DNA of 39,769 nucleotides from Verrucomicrobiota bacterium (GTDB taxonomy: Bacteria; Verrucomicrobiota; Verrucomicrobiia; Chthoniobacterales; JAFAMB01). Positions 1 to 9,212 of the stretch are shown in pieces (the first letter of the stretch is position 1; each line of letters begins with the position of its first letter). The translations under genes were made by a program, and so were the position numbers. The notes beneath the pieces were generated by a model, which worked only from the letters and a program-made list of their open reading frames with translations, was not told the DNA's origin and searched no databases. Location: the NCBI GenBank assembly GCA_019233825.1, contig JAFAMB010000026.1:1-39769 (forward strand). Reading direction: 5' to 3'.

Positions 1-33
1 GTGCATCCGAGCCAAATCAGACGAAACTAGATC

Positions 34-255
34 ATGTCTCTCACCGAGCGAGCGGCGAAAGCGGCGAAAATCGCTGAGGAACCGCACCTTTACAAGGTTT
101 GTGAGGCGTGTGATTCGATCGTGACCAGGCGTGTTGCGACCTGCCCGAGCTGCCACGGCTACCGTTTCAATGAGGATCCAAAAGTAGTCGTTCAACAGGC
201 CAAAATCCTCGGCTCCCGCGAGCAGCGCAGCGTAGTAACTGAGGATCTCCTGTAG
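34..255 (+). CDS. small zinc-ribbon hypothetical protein (73 aa)
   Basis: ORF with CEAC...CPSC (two CxxC pairs). Confidence 0.65.
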   Translation: MSLTERAAKAAKIAEEPHLYKVCEACDSIVTRRVATCPSCHGYRFNEDPKVVVQQAKILGSREQRSVVTEDLL

Positions 256-273
256 GATCGATCCCTTCCAACC

Positions 274-362
274 GGTAGAGTCGCGCTCCTGCGCGACCAA
301 GGGTCGCCCGCGTAACCGTCGCCGGTCGCTCACGCCCGGTCGCGCGGGAGCGTGACTCTACC
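274..362. repeat. imperfect inverted repeat with 25-nt arms between convergent genes
   Basis: GGTAGAGTCGCGCTCCTGCGCGACC (274-298) versus reverse complement of GGTCGCGCGGGAGCGTGACTCTACC (338-362), 2 differences. Confidence 0.8.
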
Positions 363-388
363 GCCAAGCGCATTGCGCGGCTAAAAAG

Positions 389-1333
389 CTAGGTCGGCCG
401 GAATTCGGATTCGAGAGCGAGTGTCGCCGCGCCGATAATCCCGGCATCGTTGCCGAGTGTCGCCGGCAAGACCTCAAGTTTTTCCCAAAACGTTTTTTCG
501 CAGCGGGACCTGATCGTTTGCCGGATGTACCCGAACAATCTCTCTCCGGCATTGGCAACACCGCCTCCTATGACAATGCGGTCAGGATTGACCAGCCAGA
601 TCACATTCGTGAGGCCGACTCCAATCTTGAGCCCTATGTCGGCCCAAAGCCTATCAGCGAGTTCGTCCCCTTCATCTGCCGCTCTTGCCAGGTTCTCCAG
701 ATGTGCTTCTTCATCGGACAAGGTTTTCCCGGCTTCCTTATAGATCTCTTTGGCTCGCGCCGAGATCTGGCGATGCCCGACGTAAGCCTCGAGAGCCCCT
801 TTATTGCCATAGACGAAGTCGACACCCGCATAATCGATTGACATCTGACCGATCTCTCCGGCTACCCACGTTCCTCCACGGTATAGTCGGCTGTTTAAAA
901 TCAGCGCCCCACCAACCGCTGTCCCCAGCGTCACACAGATAACGTTTGGCACCGACTGCCCAGCCCCATGTTTCCACTCTGCGTACGCCATTGCCTTGGC
1001 ATCATTTTCCAGGTTCCCGACGAGGCTGGTGCGTTCCATGATAACCGACCGCAAAGGGACGTTGTGCCATCCTTTTACATTAGTGAGATTCACCACAACC
1101 CCTTCGATCGGATTGATGATCCCGGGAACTCCAAACCCGACGGCATCGGCATCGGGGTGTATCTCTTTCAGACGCAGAATCTCTTCAACGAAAGCGTCAA
1201 TTAGCGCCGCGGTGTTCCCATCCTGCCGGGTCGGGATGACTTCGCCTCTTGTGACGATCTTGCCATCCTTAACAACGCCCGTCTTGGTACTCGTGGCGCC
1301 CATGTCAAAACCAATTGCTGTAGGGGTTTTCAT
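389..1333 (-). CDS. ROK family sugar kinase (glucokinase-like)
   Basis: N-terminal GFDMGATSTKTGVV phosphate motif; VGFGVPGIINP; TLGTAVGGALI; NPDRIVIGGGV. Confidence 0.9.
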   Translation of the reverse strand: MKTPTAIGFDMGATSTKTGVVKDGKIVTRGEVIPTRQDGNTAALIDAFVEEILRLKEIHPDADAVGFGVPGIINPIEGVVVNLTNVKGWHNVPLRSVIMERTSLVGNLENDAKAMAYAEWKHGAGQSVPNVICVTLGTAVGGALILNSRLYRGGTWVAGEIGQMSIDYAGVDFVYGNKGALEAYVGHRQISARAKEIYKEAGKTLSDEEAHLENLARAADEGDELADRLWADIGLKIGVGLTNVIWLVNPDRIVIGGGVANAGERLFGYIRQTIRSRCEKTFWEKLEVLPATLGNDAGIIGAATLALESEFRPT

Positions 1334-2094
1334 GACTTCAAATTTCTTAGCGCGATCAGACGCAATCCTTCCAGAGTGAGATCCAAATCGACGATTTGCA
1401 ACTCCGGAAGTTTAGCTGCGATCAGATCGGCATAACTCCCCGTGGCGACGATTCTGACTTTCCCCTCCAGTTTCGCGACAATTTCCGTTACGATCTGGCG
1501 AACCAAGCCACGGTAACCATAAATCGCGCCCGCGAGCATCGCGTCCTTTGTTGTTTTACCAATCACAGTCACCGGCTCTTCGAGATCGATTTTAGGCAAG
1601 AGTGCAGTGCGTTGGAACAGGTAGTCCGTCATCACCCTGAGTCCGGGGGCGATTACTCCCCCTTCGTACACGCCCTTACGGGAAAGAATGTCAAACGTCA
1701 CCGCTGTTCCGAAGTCAACCACAATCGCGGGACAGCCGTAGCGGGCAGCCACCCCCACGGCGTTGGCTAGCCGGTCCGCACCGATCCCGCGCGGATCTGA
1801 GAAATCGATCCCGATCCCGAGATCAAGGTCGGGAGTAAGTTCCTTCATGCGAACACGGAGCAAACTCCGAAAAATCGAGGTCTTTTTGGGAACGACCGAC
1901 GCGATAAGCGTGTGGTCAAAACTCCATTGCCGGATGGCACGGCTGACCGCTGGGATCGACAGCGTTTCGGTGCGAATCACCTTTTTAGCGAGCAGCCTTT
2001 CCTCGTCGGCGAGAGCCAGCTTGGTTGAAGTATTGTTCAAATTGACCAGAAGAAATCTTTGCATAGCGAAGGGGGGAGCCGCGGTGGCGTTCAA
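1330..2094 (-). CDS. coaX: type III pantothenate kinase
   Basis: LLVNLNNTSTKLAL, GADRLANAVGVAARYG, VVDFGTAVTFD, GGVIAPGL; 4-nt overlap with the ROK gene. Confidence 0.9.
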   Translation of the reverse strand: MNATAAPPFAMQRFLLVNLNNTSTKLALADEERLLAKKVIRTETLSIPAVSRAIRQWSFDHTLIASVVPKKTSIFRSLLRVRMKELTPDLDLGIGIDFSDPRGIGADRLANAVGVAARYGCPAIVVDFGTAVTFDILSRKGVYEGGVIAPGLRVMTDYLFQRTALLPKIDLEEPVTVIGKTTKDAMLAGAIYGYRGLVRQIVTEIVAKLEGKVRIVATGSYADLIAAKLPELQIVDLDLTLEGLRLIALRNLKS

Positions 2095-2220
2095 CTATAG
2101 CGCAGGGCAACGTCCGGAACAGGTTAAAGAGGGCCCGCTGAAGGGAGAACGTTCTCCTCTGCGGCCTTCCCCCCCATCTCCCCCATCTCCGGACCCTCTT
2201 AAGTCGAAGTTGCCGCACGC

Positions 2221-3237
2221 ATGCATTCTCCGCTAACATTCAGGATGCTTCACCTGATACATCGGCCGCGCCGGCTGCGTTCGACCGACCCAATGAGACG
2301 GATGATTCGGGAAACTCGCCTGGACGTTCACCAGCTGATCTATCCTGTCTTTGTTTCCGAAAAGATCCCCGGCCGATTTGACATAGCGAGTATGCCGGGC
2401 GTCGCTCAGCTCTCTTTGAGCACCCTGAAGGATGAAGCTGAATCGATCGCTCAGCTCGGGATTACTGCCGTACTATTGTTCGGGATTCCCGAACAGAAAG
2501 ATGAACTTGCATCCCAGGCGTACGCGGAGAGTGGAATCGTTCAACGGGCCATCCACGCGATTAAGCAGGCCGCGCCTGATTTGATCGTCATTAGCGACGT
2601 TTGCCTCTGCGAATACACCTCGCACGGACATTGCGGCGTGATCGGCAAAGAAGGGGGGCACTATCATGTCCTGAACGATGCGTCCGTTGAGCTCCTGGTT
2701 AAGACTGCGATCAGCCACGCCCGTGCGGGCGCAGATATTGTGGCTCCAAGTGACATGATGGACGGTCGGATAGGCGCTATCCGGACCGCGCTTGACAGCC
2801 ATGGATTTACAAACGTCCTGGTCATGAGCTACGCCTCAAAATTCTGTTCTGCATTTTACGGCCCGTTCAGGGAGGCTGCTGAGAGCGCGCCTCAGTTTGG
2901 CGACCGTCGCACCTACCAGATGGACCCGGCGAATGCGTTGGAGGCACTGCGCGAAGTGGCTCTGGACGTCGAAGAAGGTGCGGATCTGATTATTGTAAAA
3001 CCAGGTCTGCCCTATTTGGATATTCTCTGGCGCGTGAAGGAGCGCTTTGAACTACCCACTGCTGTCTATAACGTCAGCGGTGAATATGCGATGGTTAAAG
3101 CCGCTGCTAAAATGGGCTGGCTGGACGAGAAACGCGCCGTCATCGAGATAATGACAGGGTTCCGGCGGGCCGGCGCCGATATGATCATTACCTATTGGGC
3201 AAAAGATCTGGCAGTTTGGCTGAAAGAAGATTCTTGA
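2221..3237 (+). CDS. hemB: delta-aminolevulinic acid dehydratase (porphobilinogen synthase), start may be 2245
   Basis: RPRRLR...R; DVCLCEYTSHGHCGV metal-binding Cys motif; active-site Lys segments MSYASKFCSAFYGPFR and YNVSGEYAM. Confidence 0.96.
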   Translation: MHSPLTFRMLHLIHRPRRLRSTDPMRRMIRETRLDVHQLIYPVFVSEKIPGRFDIASMPGVAQLSLSTLKDEAESIAQLGITAVLLFGIPEQKDELASQAYAESGIVQRAIHAIKQAAPDLIVISDVCLCEYTSHGHCGVIGKEGGHYHVLNDASVELLVKTAISHARAGADIVAPSDMMDGRIGAIRTALDSHGFTNVLVMSYASKFCSAFYGPFREAAESAPQFGDRRTYQMDPANALEALREVALDVEEGADLIIVKPGLPYLDILWRVKERFELPTAVYNVSGEYAMVKAAAKMGWLDEKRAVIEIMTGFRRAGADMIITYWAKDLAVWLKEDS

Positions 3238-3265
3238 TTCAGAACCCGGTTTGGATCTGAGAATG
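3238..3265. terminator. candidate hairpin after hemB, between convergent genes
   Basis: TTCAGAacCCggtttGGaTCTGA stem directly after the hemB stop; no T-tract. Confidence 0.3.
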
Positions 3266-3319
3266 CGGCACTTGGCGGGGCGTTTAGGGCTGCTCGACGG
3301 GGCGCGGAATCCCGAAAAG

Positions 3320-4537
3320 CTACTTTCTATCCAGTTCTACAGGATAGCGCTTCTCAATCGCTGCCGGCTCCTGCCCGCGCAAAGTAGTCGCCAAACCAAA
3401 TGCCAGGGCGATGATGACTCCACCCACCAGAAACGGCGTGTTGCCGTATTGGGCATTTGGACGCAGGTGATCCCCGGCCAGCAGGAATCCAGCGAGGACC
3501 GGACCGAAGACGCGTCCCAAGCTTCCAGCTGATTGGACGACACCCAACACCCGCCCTTGGAGAGCCGCGCTGGCACCTTTGGAGGCCAGGGCGTTAACGG
3601 TCGGCTGTGACAAGCTGTTGCCAATCGCCAGGCCGACACTGAATAAAAGGAAAATTGGTACTGACCTTGCGAACGGCATCACTATCATACTGGCTGCCAT
3701 CAGAGCAAAGCCGATGATCGCCAAGTTGGCATCTCCGAAACGTTTGGAGAGCCTCCCAATGCCGCCACCTTGAATCGCAGCCCCGATGAGACCCATCATT
3801 ACGAAAATATAACTGATCTGGCTTTGATTTAGTCCGAATCGCCGATTACTGACCTGCGGATAAATGACCGTCACGATCGCAAAGCCGGCGATGGCGATGA
3901 AGTAGGTGATCGTGATGACTCCGAGGCGCCAGCTGCCGGCCTGCTCGAATAATGCATACAAATTCAACGGGCCTTTTTGGCGCGCCGCATGCCTTTCCGG
4001 TTCCGGAAGCACAATCCACATCAGAATTGCATTCAGAACCGAGAGGATCGCCGCGAACCAGAACGGTGCGATTACCGAGAAGTGGCTAAGAATACCGCCG
4101 ATCGCGGGACCGAGAACGAAACCGACCCCAAAAGCAGCACCGATCAATCCTATCCTCTTTGAACGGTTTTCGGGCGGCGTGATATCGGCGATATAGGCTG
4201 AAGCCGTACCGACGCTGGCACCGGCTACGCCGGCAAGAATTCGCGCTAAAAATAGCATAGTAAGCGATGCGGCATTGGCCATCAGGAAATAGCCGGCAGC
4301 CGACCCGGCCAGGCTGCAAAGCAGAACCGGTTTACGACCATAACGATCGGAAAACCAACCTAACACCGGCGACGCTAGAAACTGCATGAAGGAATAAGAA
4401 GCAAGCAGGATCCCGATTTGCCATTCGGTTGCCTGAAAGCGTTGCGCGTACAAAGGCAGGATCGGTATGATCATGCCAAATCCGATCAGGTCAATGAAAA
4501 CAATCGAAAGAATGCTTGTGAGCGGTGATTTCTTCAT
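3320..4537 (-). CDS. MFS transporter (TetA/Bcr-like drug efflux family)
   Basis: Many hydrophobic helices; DRYGRKPVLL motif A. The ORF extends to 4573; MKKSPLTSIL start at 4537 preferred. Confidence 0.88.
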   Translation of the reverse strand: MKKSPLTSILSIVFIDLIGFGMIIPILPLYAQRFQATEWQIGILLASYSFMQFLASPVLGWFSDRYGRKPVLLCSLAGSAAGYFLMANAASLTMLFLARILAGVAGASVGTASAYIADITPPENRSKRIGLIGAAFGVGFVLGPAIGGILSHFSVIAPFWFAAILSVLNAILMWIVLPEPERHAARQKGPLNLYALFEQAGSWRLGVITITYFIAIAGFAIVTVIYPQVSNRRFGLNQSQISYIFVMMGLIGAAIQGGGIGRLSKRFGDANLAIIGFALMAASMIVMPFARSVPIFLLFSVGLAIGNSLSQPTVNALASKGASAALQGRVLGVVQSAGSLGRVFGPVLAGFLLAGDHLRPNAQYGNTPFLVGGVIIALAFGLATTLRGQEPAAIEKRYPVELDRK

Positions 4538-4595
4538 GCTGTCAAAACTTGAAAAACCGTCGGGACCAAACACAAGAACAGTGCCACGGTCGACT

Positions 4596-7088
4596 TCATT
4601 CCAGGCTTCCCTTCGTCACTCCCAATTGAAGATGCACCTTCAAATCGCGCCAGACTTCCTCCCCAGGAATCTTTCCCTGGAGTAGCCGTCGGTACAAGCG
4701 GATTAAGCGACGGGCTTCGGAACGGTTTTCGGTCAGGAACTCAATCCGGAACCGCCGCAAGCCCGCTCCCAGCAACGCTTGGGCGTACTGAGCGCCGGTC
4801 TGCGCTCGGGCGTTGAATAACGTGTTTCGGCAACCCACATCCGCCTTCAGAAGATGTTCGGAGCCGACCCGGTCACGCAACTTCACCACGTGCCGATCGC
4901 AAGGGCGTCCGCAATTTGTGTAATCGGTGCCATTAGAAAGGAAGGCAGCGAACACACAATGCTCCATATGAAACATTGGCATGTGTTGGTGAATCGTGAG
5001 TTCAAACCGGCTCGCCGGGTCGTACCGGAGTAACGATAACACCTCTTTAACGCTCAAATCATAGGAAACCGTGAGCTGTTCAAGGCCCTGCTCCAGGAAA
5101 AAGCGCGCCGTCAAAGGATTTGCGACATTCAGTGAAAAGTCTCCGTGCAATCGGAAATCCTTTTCGCGAAAGAAGGAAATTGAGCCGAGGTTTCGAATCA
5201 GCACGCCGAACGGCCGAGCGTTTTCGATCAACCGAAAAAAACCCTGTTCGCCGGGTTTCTGAATCCGCGGGGTAGCAAGAAAGACCTGCGCACGATCGCC
5301 TGTTCGCTCGATCGCTTTCTGGTAGAGCCGGACATCCTCAAAGTCGACGTAGACCGTTTCGATCGCCTCTTCGATCGCCGCCTCGATCTGCTCGAAGGAC
5401 CGGCAGAGCGTGATGAGTTCTGGAGACTTGTTTCCGAGGGCCGGCGTTTCGACGAGAAGGTCTGCTAAAGCTGACTCTGGCGAGCGCCGCGGTCGGCCCG
5501 AGATGACCCGATCTTCCGCCGCTACCAGGGACGGTCGGAACGCCTTGTTCAGGGCAGATTGTGGAGCAGCAGTTGCGGCCACCAACCTGCCGATCGCATC
5601 GCGTCGGAGCTGGTTAATGTAACGGATCGCGATAAATACGTCACCCTCCAGTTTTGCATTAAAAGTCCGTAATACGTACCCGGTATCACCCAAGCGACCC
5701 AACTGCTCGCGCAAAATCGACTCGGTGAGAACCGATGTTCGTGCAAGGCTCAGCCTTACTTCTGAATCCGCCTCAGCGGTATGCTCCCCTGAAATTACGC
5801 GCAGCCTCAGCGGTTCACCGTCCCGGCCTGACACTTCCATATCTACCGGGGTCCGTGCCGGCTCAGGATCACGCGCGAAAGTTTGCCGTAACCGCCTGTT
5901 TAGAGCAGGATCATCCGTTTTCCACAAACGGTGACCAACTTTCAACCGCTGAAAATCGATCCGGCCGTTTTGGAAATAGAGACGGCCGAATCGAAACTCG
6001 TAGATCCTGCCGCCTTGCTCTTGTTCGGTATCATCTCCGGTATCAAACACCACGCCATCGCCGGGTTTGAGCTGTGCCTCCGGGTCCACCTCGACGTAAT
6101 CTTTTCCAACTCCCCGGACGAGCCCGATAAACGGTCCCCGCTTCTTGCCGCATCGCGCGTTCACCAGCCGCTGATGGTTGACGCCCCGAAGCCAGCCAGA
6201 GAAAAGACCGCGTGAAAAAGTCATCTCCAGACTGTAACGATCTCCGGCCGAAACCTTGGCGACCTGCTCTTCGGAGCGAAGCGCTGCCATCGCGCGATCA
6301 ATCGCATTCCGATAGACTTGGGTTACCGCCGCTACATATTCCGGTGACTTCAGCCTTCCTTCGATCTTGAAACTTGCGATGCCGAGACGTATCAACTCCG
6401 GGATCTCATCAATCCCCGCGAGATCTTGCGGCGAAAGAAGATATCTTTTGTCGCCGAGATCCTTCGGCCGGCCATCAACAATGAGTTGATACGGCAGTCG
6501 GCAGGCTTGAGCGCATTCACCGCGGTTGGCACTGCGCTGGCCTAGTGACTCGCTGGTCAAACACTGGCCGGAGTACGCAACGCAAAGCGCACCGTGCACG
6601 AAAACCTCAACGGGAAACTCGCTGGTTGGAAACCGCTTCAGCTCGCGCAATGAAAGTTCCCGCGCGACAATAGCACGAGTGATGCCTAGTTCCCTTGCTA
6701 ACTCCAGACCCTCCGGAGAACTGATGGTCATCTGCGTTGAAGCGTGCAACTCAAGGTCTGGAGCAACCTCGCGAGCAAGACGAGCTAAGCCCGGATCCTG
6801 CACGATGATCGCGTCGACGGCCGCTTCGGCCAATCGGACCAGCATGTGCCCGGCATCTTGAAGCTCATTTGTAAAAATCAACGTGTTCAGCGTAACGAAG
6901 CCGCGTACCCCATACCGATGAAGGTATCCCATAATTTCCGGCAAATCTTCCTCCTGGAAATTATCCGCACGGAGACGAGCGTTAAACCGGTCCAAGCCGA
7001 AATAAACTGCATCGGCTCCATTCGCAACGGCCGCACGAAGACATTCCCAGTTGCCTGCGGGGCTAAGTAGTTCTGGCCGTCGAATCAT
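4596..7088 (-). CDS. U32 family peptidase (RlhA/YhbU-like, 830 aa)
   Basis: ELLSPAGNWECLRAAVANGADAVYFG; signature SGQCLTSESLGQRSANRGECAQACRLPY. Confidence 0.93.
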   Translation of the reverse strand: MIRRPELLSPAGNWECLRAAVANGADAVYFGLDRFNARLRADNFQEEDLPEIMGYLHRYGVRGFVTLNTLIFTNELQDAGHMLVRLAEAAVDAIIVQDPGLARLAREVAPDLELHASTQMTISSPEGLELARELGITRAIVARELSLRELKRFPTSEFPVEVFVHGALCVAYSGQCLTSESLGQRSANRGECAQACRLPYQLIVDGRPKDLGDKRYLLSPQDLAGIDEIPELIRLGIASFKIEGRLKSPEYVAAVTQVYRNAIDRAMAALRSEEQVAKVSAGDRYSLEMTFSRGLFSGWLRGVNHQRLVNARCGKKRGPFIGLVRGVGKDYVEVDPEAQLKPGDGVVFDTGDDTEQEQGGRIYEFRFGRLYFQNGRIDFQRLKVGHRLWKTDDPALNRRLRQTFARDPEPARTPVDMEVSGRDGEPLRLRVISGEHTAEADSEVRLSLARTSVLTESILREQLGRLGDTGYVLRTFNAKLEGDVFIAIRYINQLRRDAIGRLVAATAAPQSALNKAFRPSLVAAEDRVISGRPRRSPESALADLLVETPALGNKSPELITLCRSFEQIEAAIEEAIETVYVDFEDVRLYQKAIERTGDRAQVFLATPRIQKPGEQGFFRLIENARPFGVLIRNLGSISFFREKDFRLHGDFSLNVANPLTARFFLEQGLEQLTVSYDLSVKEVLSLLRYDPASRFELTIHQHMPMFHMEHCVFAAFLSNGTDYTNCGRPCDRHVVKLRDRVGSEHLLKADVGCRNTLFNARAQTGAQYAQALLGAGLRRFRIEFLTENRSEARRLIRLYRRLLQGKIPGEEVWRDLKVHLQLGVTKGSLE

Positions 7089-7138
7089 TTCCTTACCCTA
7101 GCGCGATACCGGCCAGCCCGCAAAAATCAGGAAGGCCA

Positions 7139-7165
7139 GTAGGGCGAGGCGGAGCGCGTCCCTAC
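7139..7165. repeat. short palindromic intergenic repeat
   Basis: GTAGGGcgaggcggagcgcgtCCCTAC; shares GTAGGGCGAGGC with the repeat in rpsQ. Confidence 0.55.
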
Positions 7166-7222
7166 CACAGAGCCGGAGAATGTGGACTTGCCAGTTTTCT
7201 TCTCTTTTGCTTCATAGGCGCC

Positions 7223-8032
7223 GTGCGATTCCGTCCAACTGCGACCATCTGGTTTATCATGCTGGCACCGTTCCTGACGTTTATGTTGGTAGCAGCCGGG
7301 CGTATCTGGGGATTGTGGATCTTGTTTGTTTCTCATTTGTTGCTGCTGATGGTGACCTTGGTGCCGTCACTGCAGGGATTCGGGCCGGTCCTAACGAAAT
7401 ACTGCACCAAGGCTAAAACGGCTTGGCTGACGATCGATGACGGGCCTGATCCCAGCACCACACCACAGGTTATTGCTTTGCTAGAAAAATACGACGCTCA
7501 CGCCACCTTCTTTTTGATCGGCGAAAAAGTAGCCAAATATCCCGAGCTAACTCTTATGATCTTGGCTGCCGGTCACGCCATCGGCAATCATACTCAGACC
7601 CATCCTCAATTCAGTTTCTGGCGACTCGGCCCGAAGGCTCTTGCACGGGAAATTGACGGATTCGAAGGAACGATCACTTCTCTCGGGATTGCTACTCCGC
7701 TCTGGTTTCGTGCGCCGGCAGGCATGAAGAACCCGTTTCTGCATCCGATTTTGGCAACCCGCGGTCTCCGGCTGGTCGGATGGAGCGCCCGAGGCTATGA
7801 CACCCGGATCGCTAATTCTGGGAAAATCGTTTGCCGGATCAAACGCTCCCTCGTTTCAGGCACAATCATTTTGTTTCACGAAAGAAAGCAATCGGAAATC
7901 TGCCTGAAGGCGCTCGAGCAGCTATTGCGCGAACTTACCGTCGACCGTTTCAGCTTGATTGTTCCTACAGCGAAAGAGCTTCTGACCGGCAATGAATCTG
8001 TTGGGAAACATCTTGAACGCGGCTCAGCCTGA
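7223..8032 (+). CDS. polysaccharide deacetylase (NodB homology) with N-terminal membrane helices
   Basis: TIDDGPDPSTTP; ATFFLIGEKV; GNHTQTHP; WFRAPAG; ILFHE. Confidence 0.9.
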   Translation: MRFRPTATIWFIMLAPFLTFMLVAAGRIWGLWILFVSHLLLLMVTLVPSLQGFGPVLTKYCTKAKTAWLTIDDGPDPSTTPQVIALLEKYDAHATFFLIGEKVAKYPELTLMILAAGHAIGNHTQTHPQFSFWRLGPKALAREIDGFEGTITSLGIATPLWFRAPAGMKNPFLHPILATRGLRLVGWSARGYDTRIANSGKIVCRIKRSLVSGTIILFHERKQSEICLKALEQLLRELTVDRFSLIVPTAKELLTGNESVGKHLERGSA

Positions 8033-8048
8033 GTGACATTTTGCAGGC

Positions 8049-8291
8049 ATGGATGAGTACTACGGCACACTCGCGAAGGCGTTGCGGGACCGGCTGCAAG
8101 TTATTGCGGATAGCCAGCTTCGGGAGCAGGACCCGACAGGGCACCTGACAAAACTGAGGCAAGCCTCTGAACGGATAGAGGAACTGAAGAAAAGGTTGCC
8201 GTCCGATACCGATCCGATGCTCGCCCACTACTTGGATCGAATGAGCCTGAGCAAAGCGCTCGAGTTTGTTCAAAATCACTACCTCAGGTAA
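8049..8291 (+). CDS. hypothetical protein (80 aa, helical)
   Basis: ORF in a compact same-strand run between the deacetylase and metallophosphoesterase; no family recognised. Confidence 0.5.
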   Translation: MDEYYGTLAKALRDRLQVIADSQLREQDPTGHLTKLRQASERIEELKKRLPSDTDPMLAHYLDRMSLSKALEFVQNHYLR

Positions 8292-8303
8292 TCTTGTGGT
8301 CCG

Positions 8304-9200
8304 ATGCGAATCGCCGTGCTCGCGGACATTCATGGAAATTTGCCGGCTCTCGAAGCGGTCGTGGCGGATATCGAGCGGCGAAGTCCCGACCTCGTATTCG
8401 TGGCAGGCGATTTCCAGAATCGTGGTCCGAATCCTCGCGAAGTCACGAAGTTCGTCGCCGAGAGCGGTTGGACGCTGCTACGCGGAAATCACGAGGATTA
8501 TGTGATCAGGCAGAGCCAGGATTCTCGAGTCCTGGATATTTCCGACTACTACAATTGGCTGCCTGCACGGTGGACGGCTAATCTGACACACGATTCCGTG
8601 CATTGGATCAAACAGTTGCCCATCGCGACGTCATTGACGGGTCCAGACCAACTTTCTATCACGATCGCCCACGGTTCCAAGCGGTCGAACGACGAAGGGT
8701 TTTTTCCTACCACTTCGGAGGCTAAGGCTAAGGAAATGATCGGTGCCGACCCGCCTGGCCTTCTTTGCGTCGGACACTCTCATCTCCCTCTTGTCCGCAG
8801 GATCAGTGCCACGCTGCTAGTCAATGTTGGCTCAGTTGGATTTCCATTCGATGGCGACCAGCGCGCCTGTTACGGGCTCATCACGTGGAATCGAAATCAT
8901 TGGGAAGTTGATATTCGCAGGATTGAGTACGCGGTCGACAAAGTCGTCGCCGAATTCGAGCGAGTGAAATTCTATCATGGCGCGGGGCCCCTCGCCTACG
9001 TGATCCGGAGGGAGTTAGAGTCTGCCCGCCCTCACCTGACGCCTTTTCAGTACCTGTTCGGACCGCCGCTGCGGGCCGGCAAATTGTCAATCCTCGACGC
9101 CGTTGGAGCGTATCTGGAGATGCCGCAGAAACATATCGAGGACCAATTCATTCGGGTATTCAGTAGCCTGCATCCCTCACAAATCTTCAGAGATTTGTGA
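8304..9200 (+). CDS. metallophosphoesterase (calcineurin-like phosphodiesterase)
   Basis: VLADIHGNLPALEAV; GDFQNRGPNP; RGNHEDY; VGHSHLP; NVGSVGFPFDGD. Confidence 0.93.
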   Translation: MRIAVLADIHGNLPALEAVVADIERRSPDLVFVAGDFQNRGPNPREVTKFVAESGWTLLRGNHEDYVIRQSQDSRVLDISDYYNWLPARWTANLTHDSVHWIKQLPIATSLTGPDQLSITIAHGSKRSNDEGFFPTTSEAKAKEMIGADPPGLLCVGHSHLPLVRRISATLLVNVGSVGFPFDGDQRACYGLITWNRNHWEVDIRRIEYAVDKVVAEFERVKFYHGAGPLAYVIRRELESARPHLTPFQYLFGPPLRAGKLSILDAVGAYLEMPQKHIEDQFIRVFSSLHPSQIFRDL

Positions 9201-9212
9201 GCGATGCAGGCT
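9165..9212. terminator. candidate bidirectional terminator hairpin at rpsD / metallophosphoesterase convergence
   Basis: Arms AGCCTGCATCCCTCACAAATCT (9165-9186) and AGATTTGTGAGCGATGCAGGCT (9191-9212), 21/22 complementary, 4-nt loop. Confidence 0.6.

Noticed and set aside
5735-6215. Plus-strand ORFs inside the U32 peptidase gene
   Set aside because: Shadow frames opposite a well-supported coding sequence.
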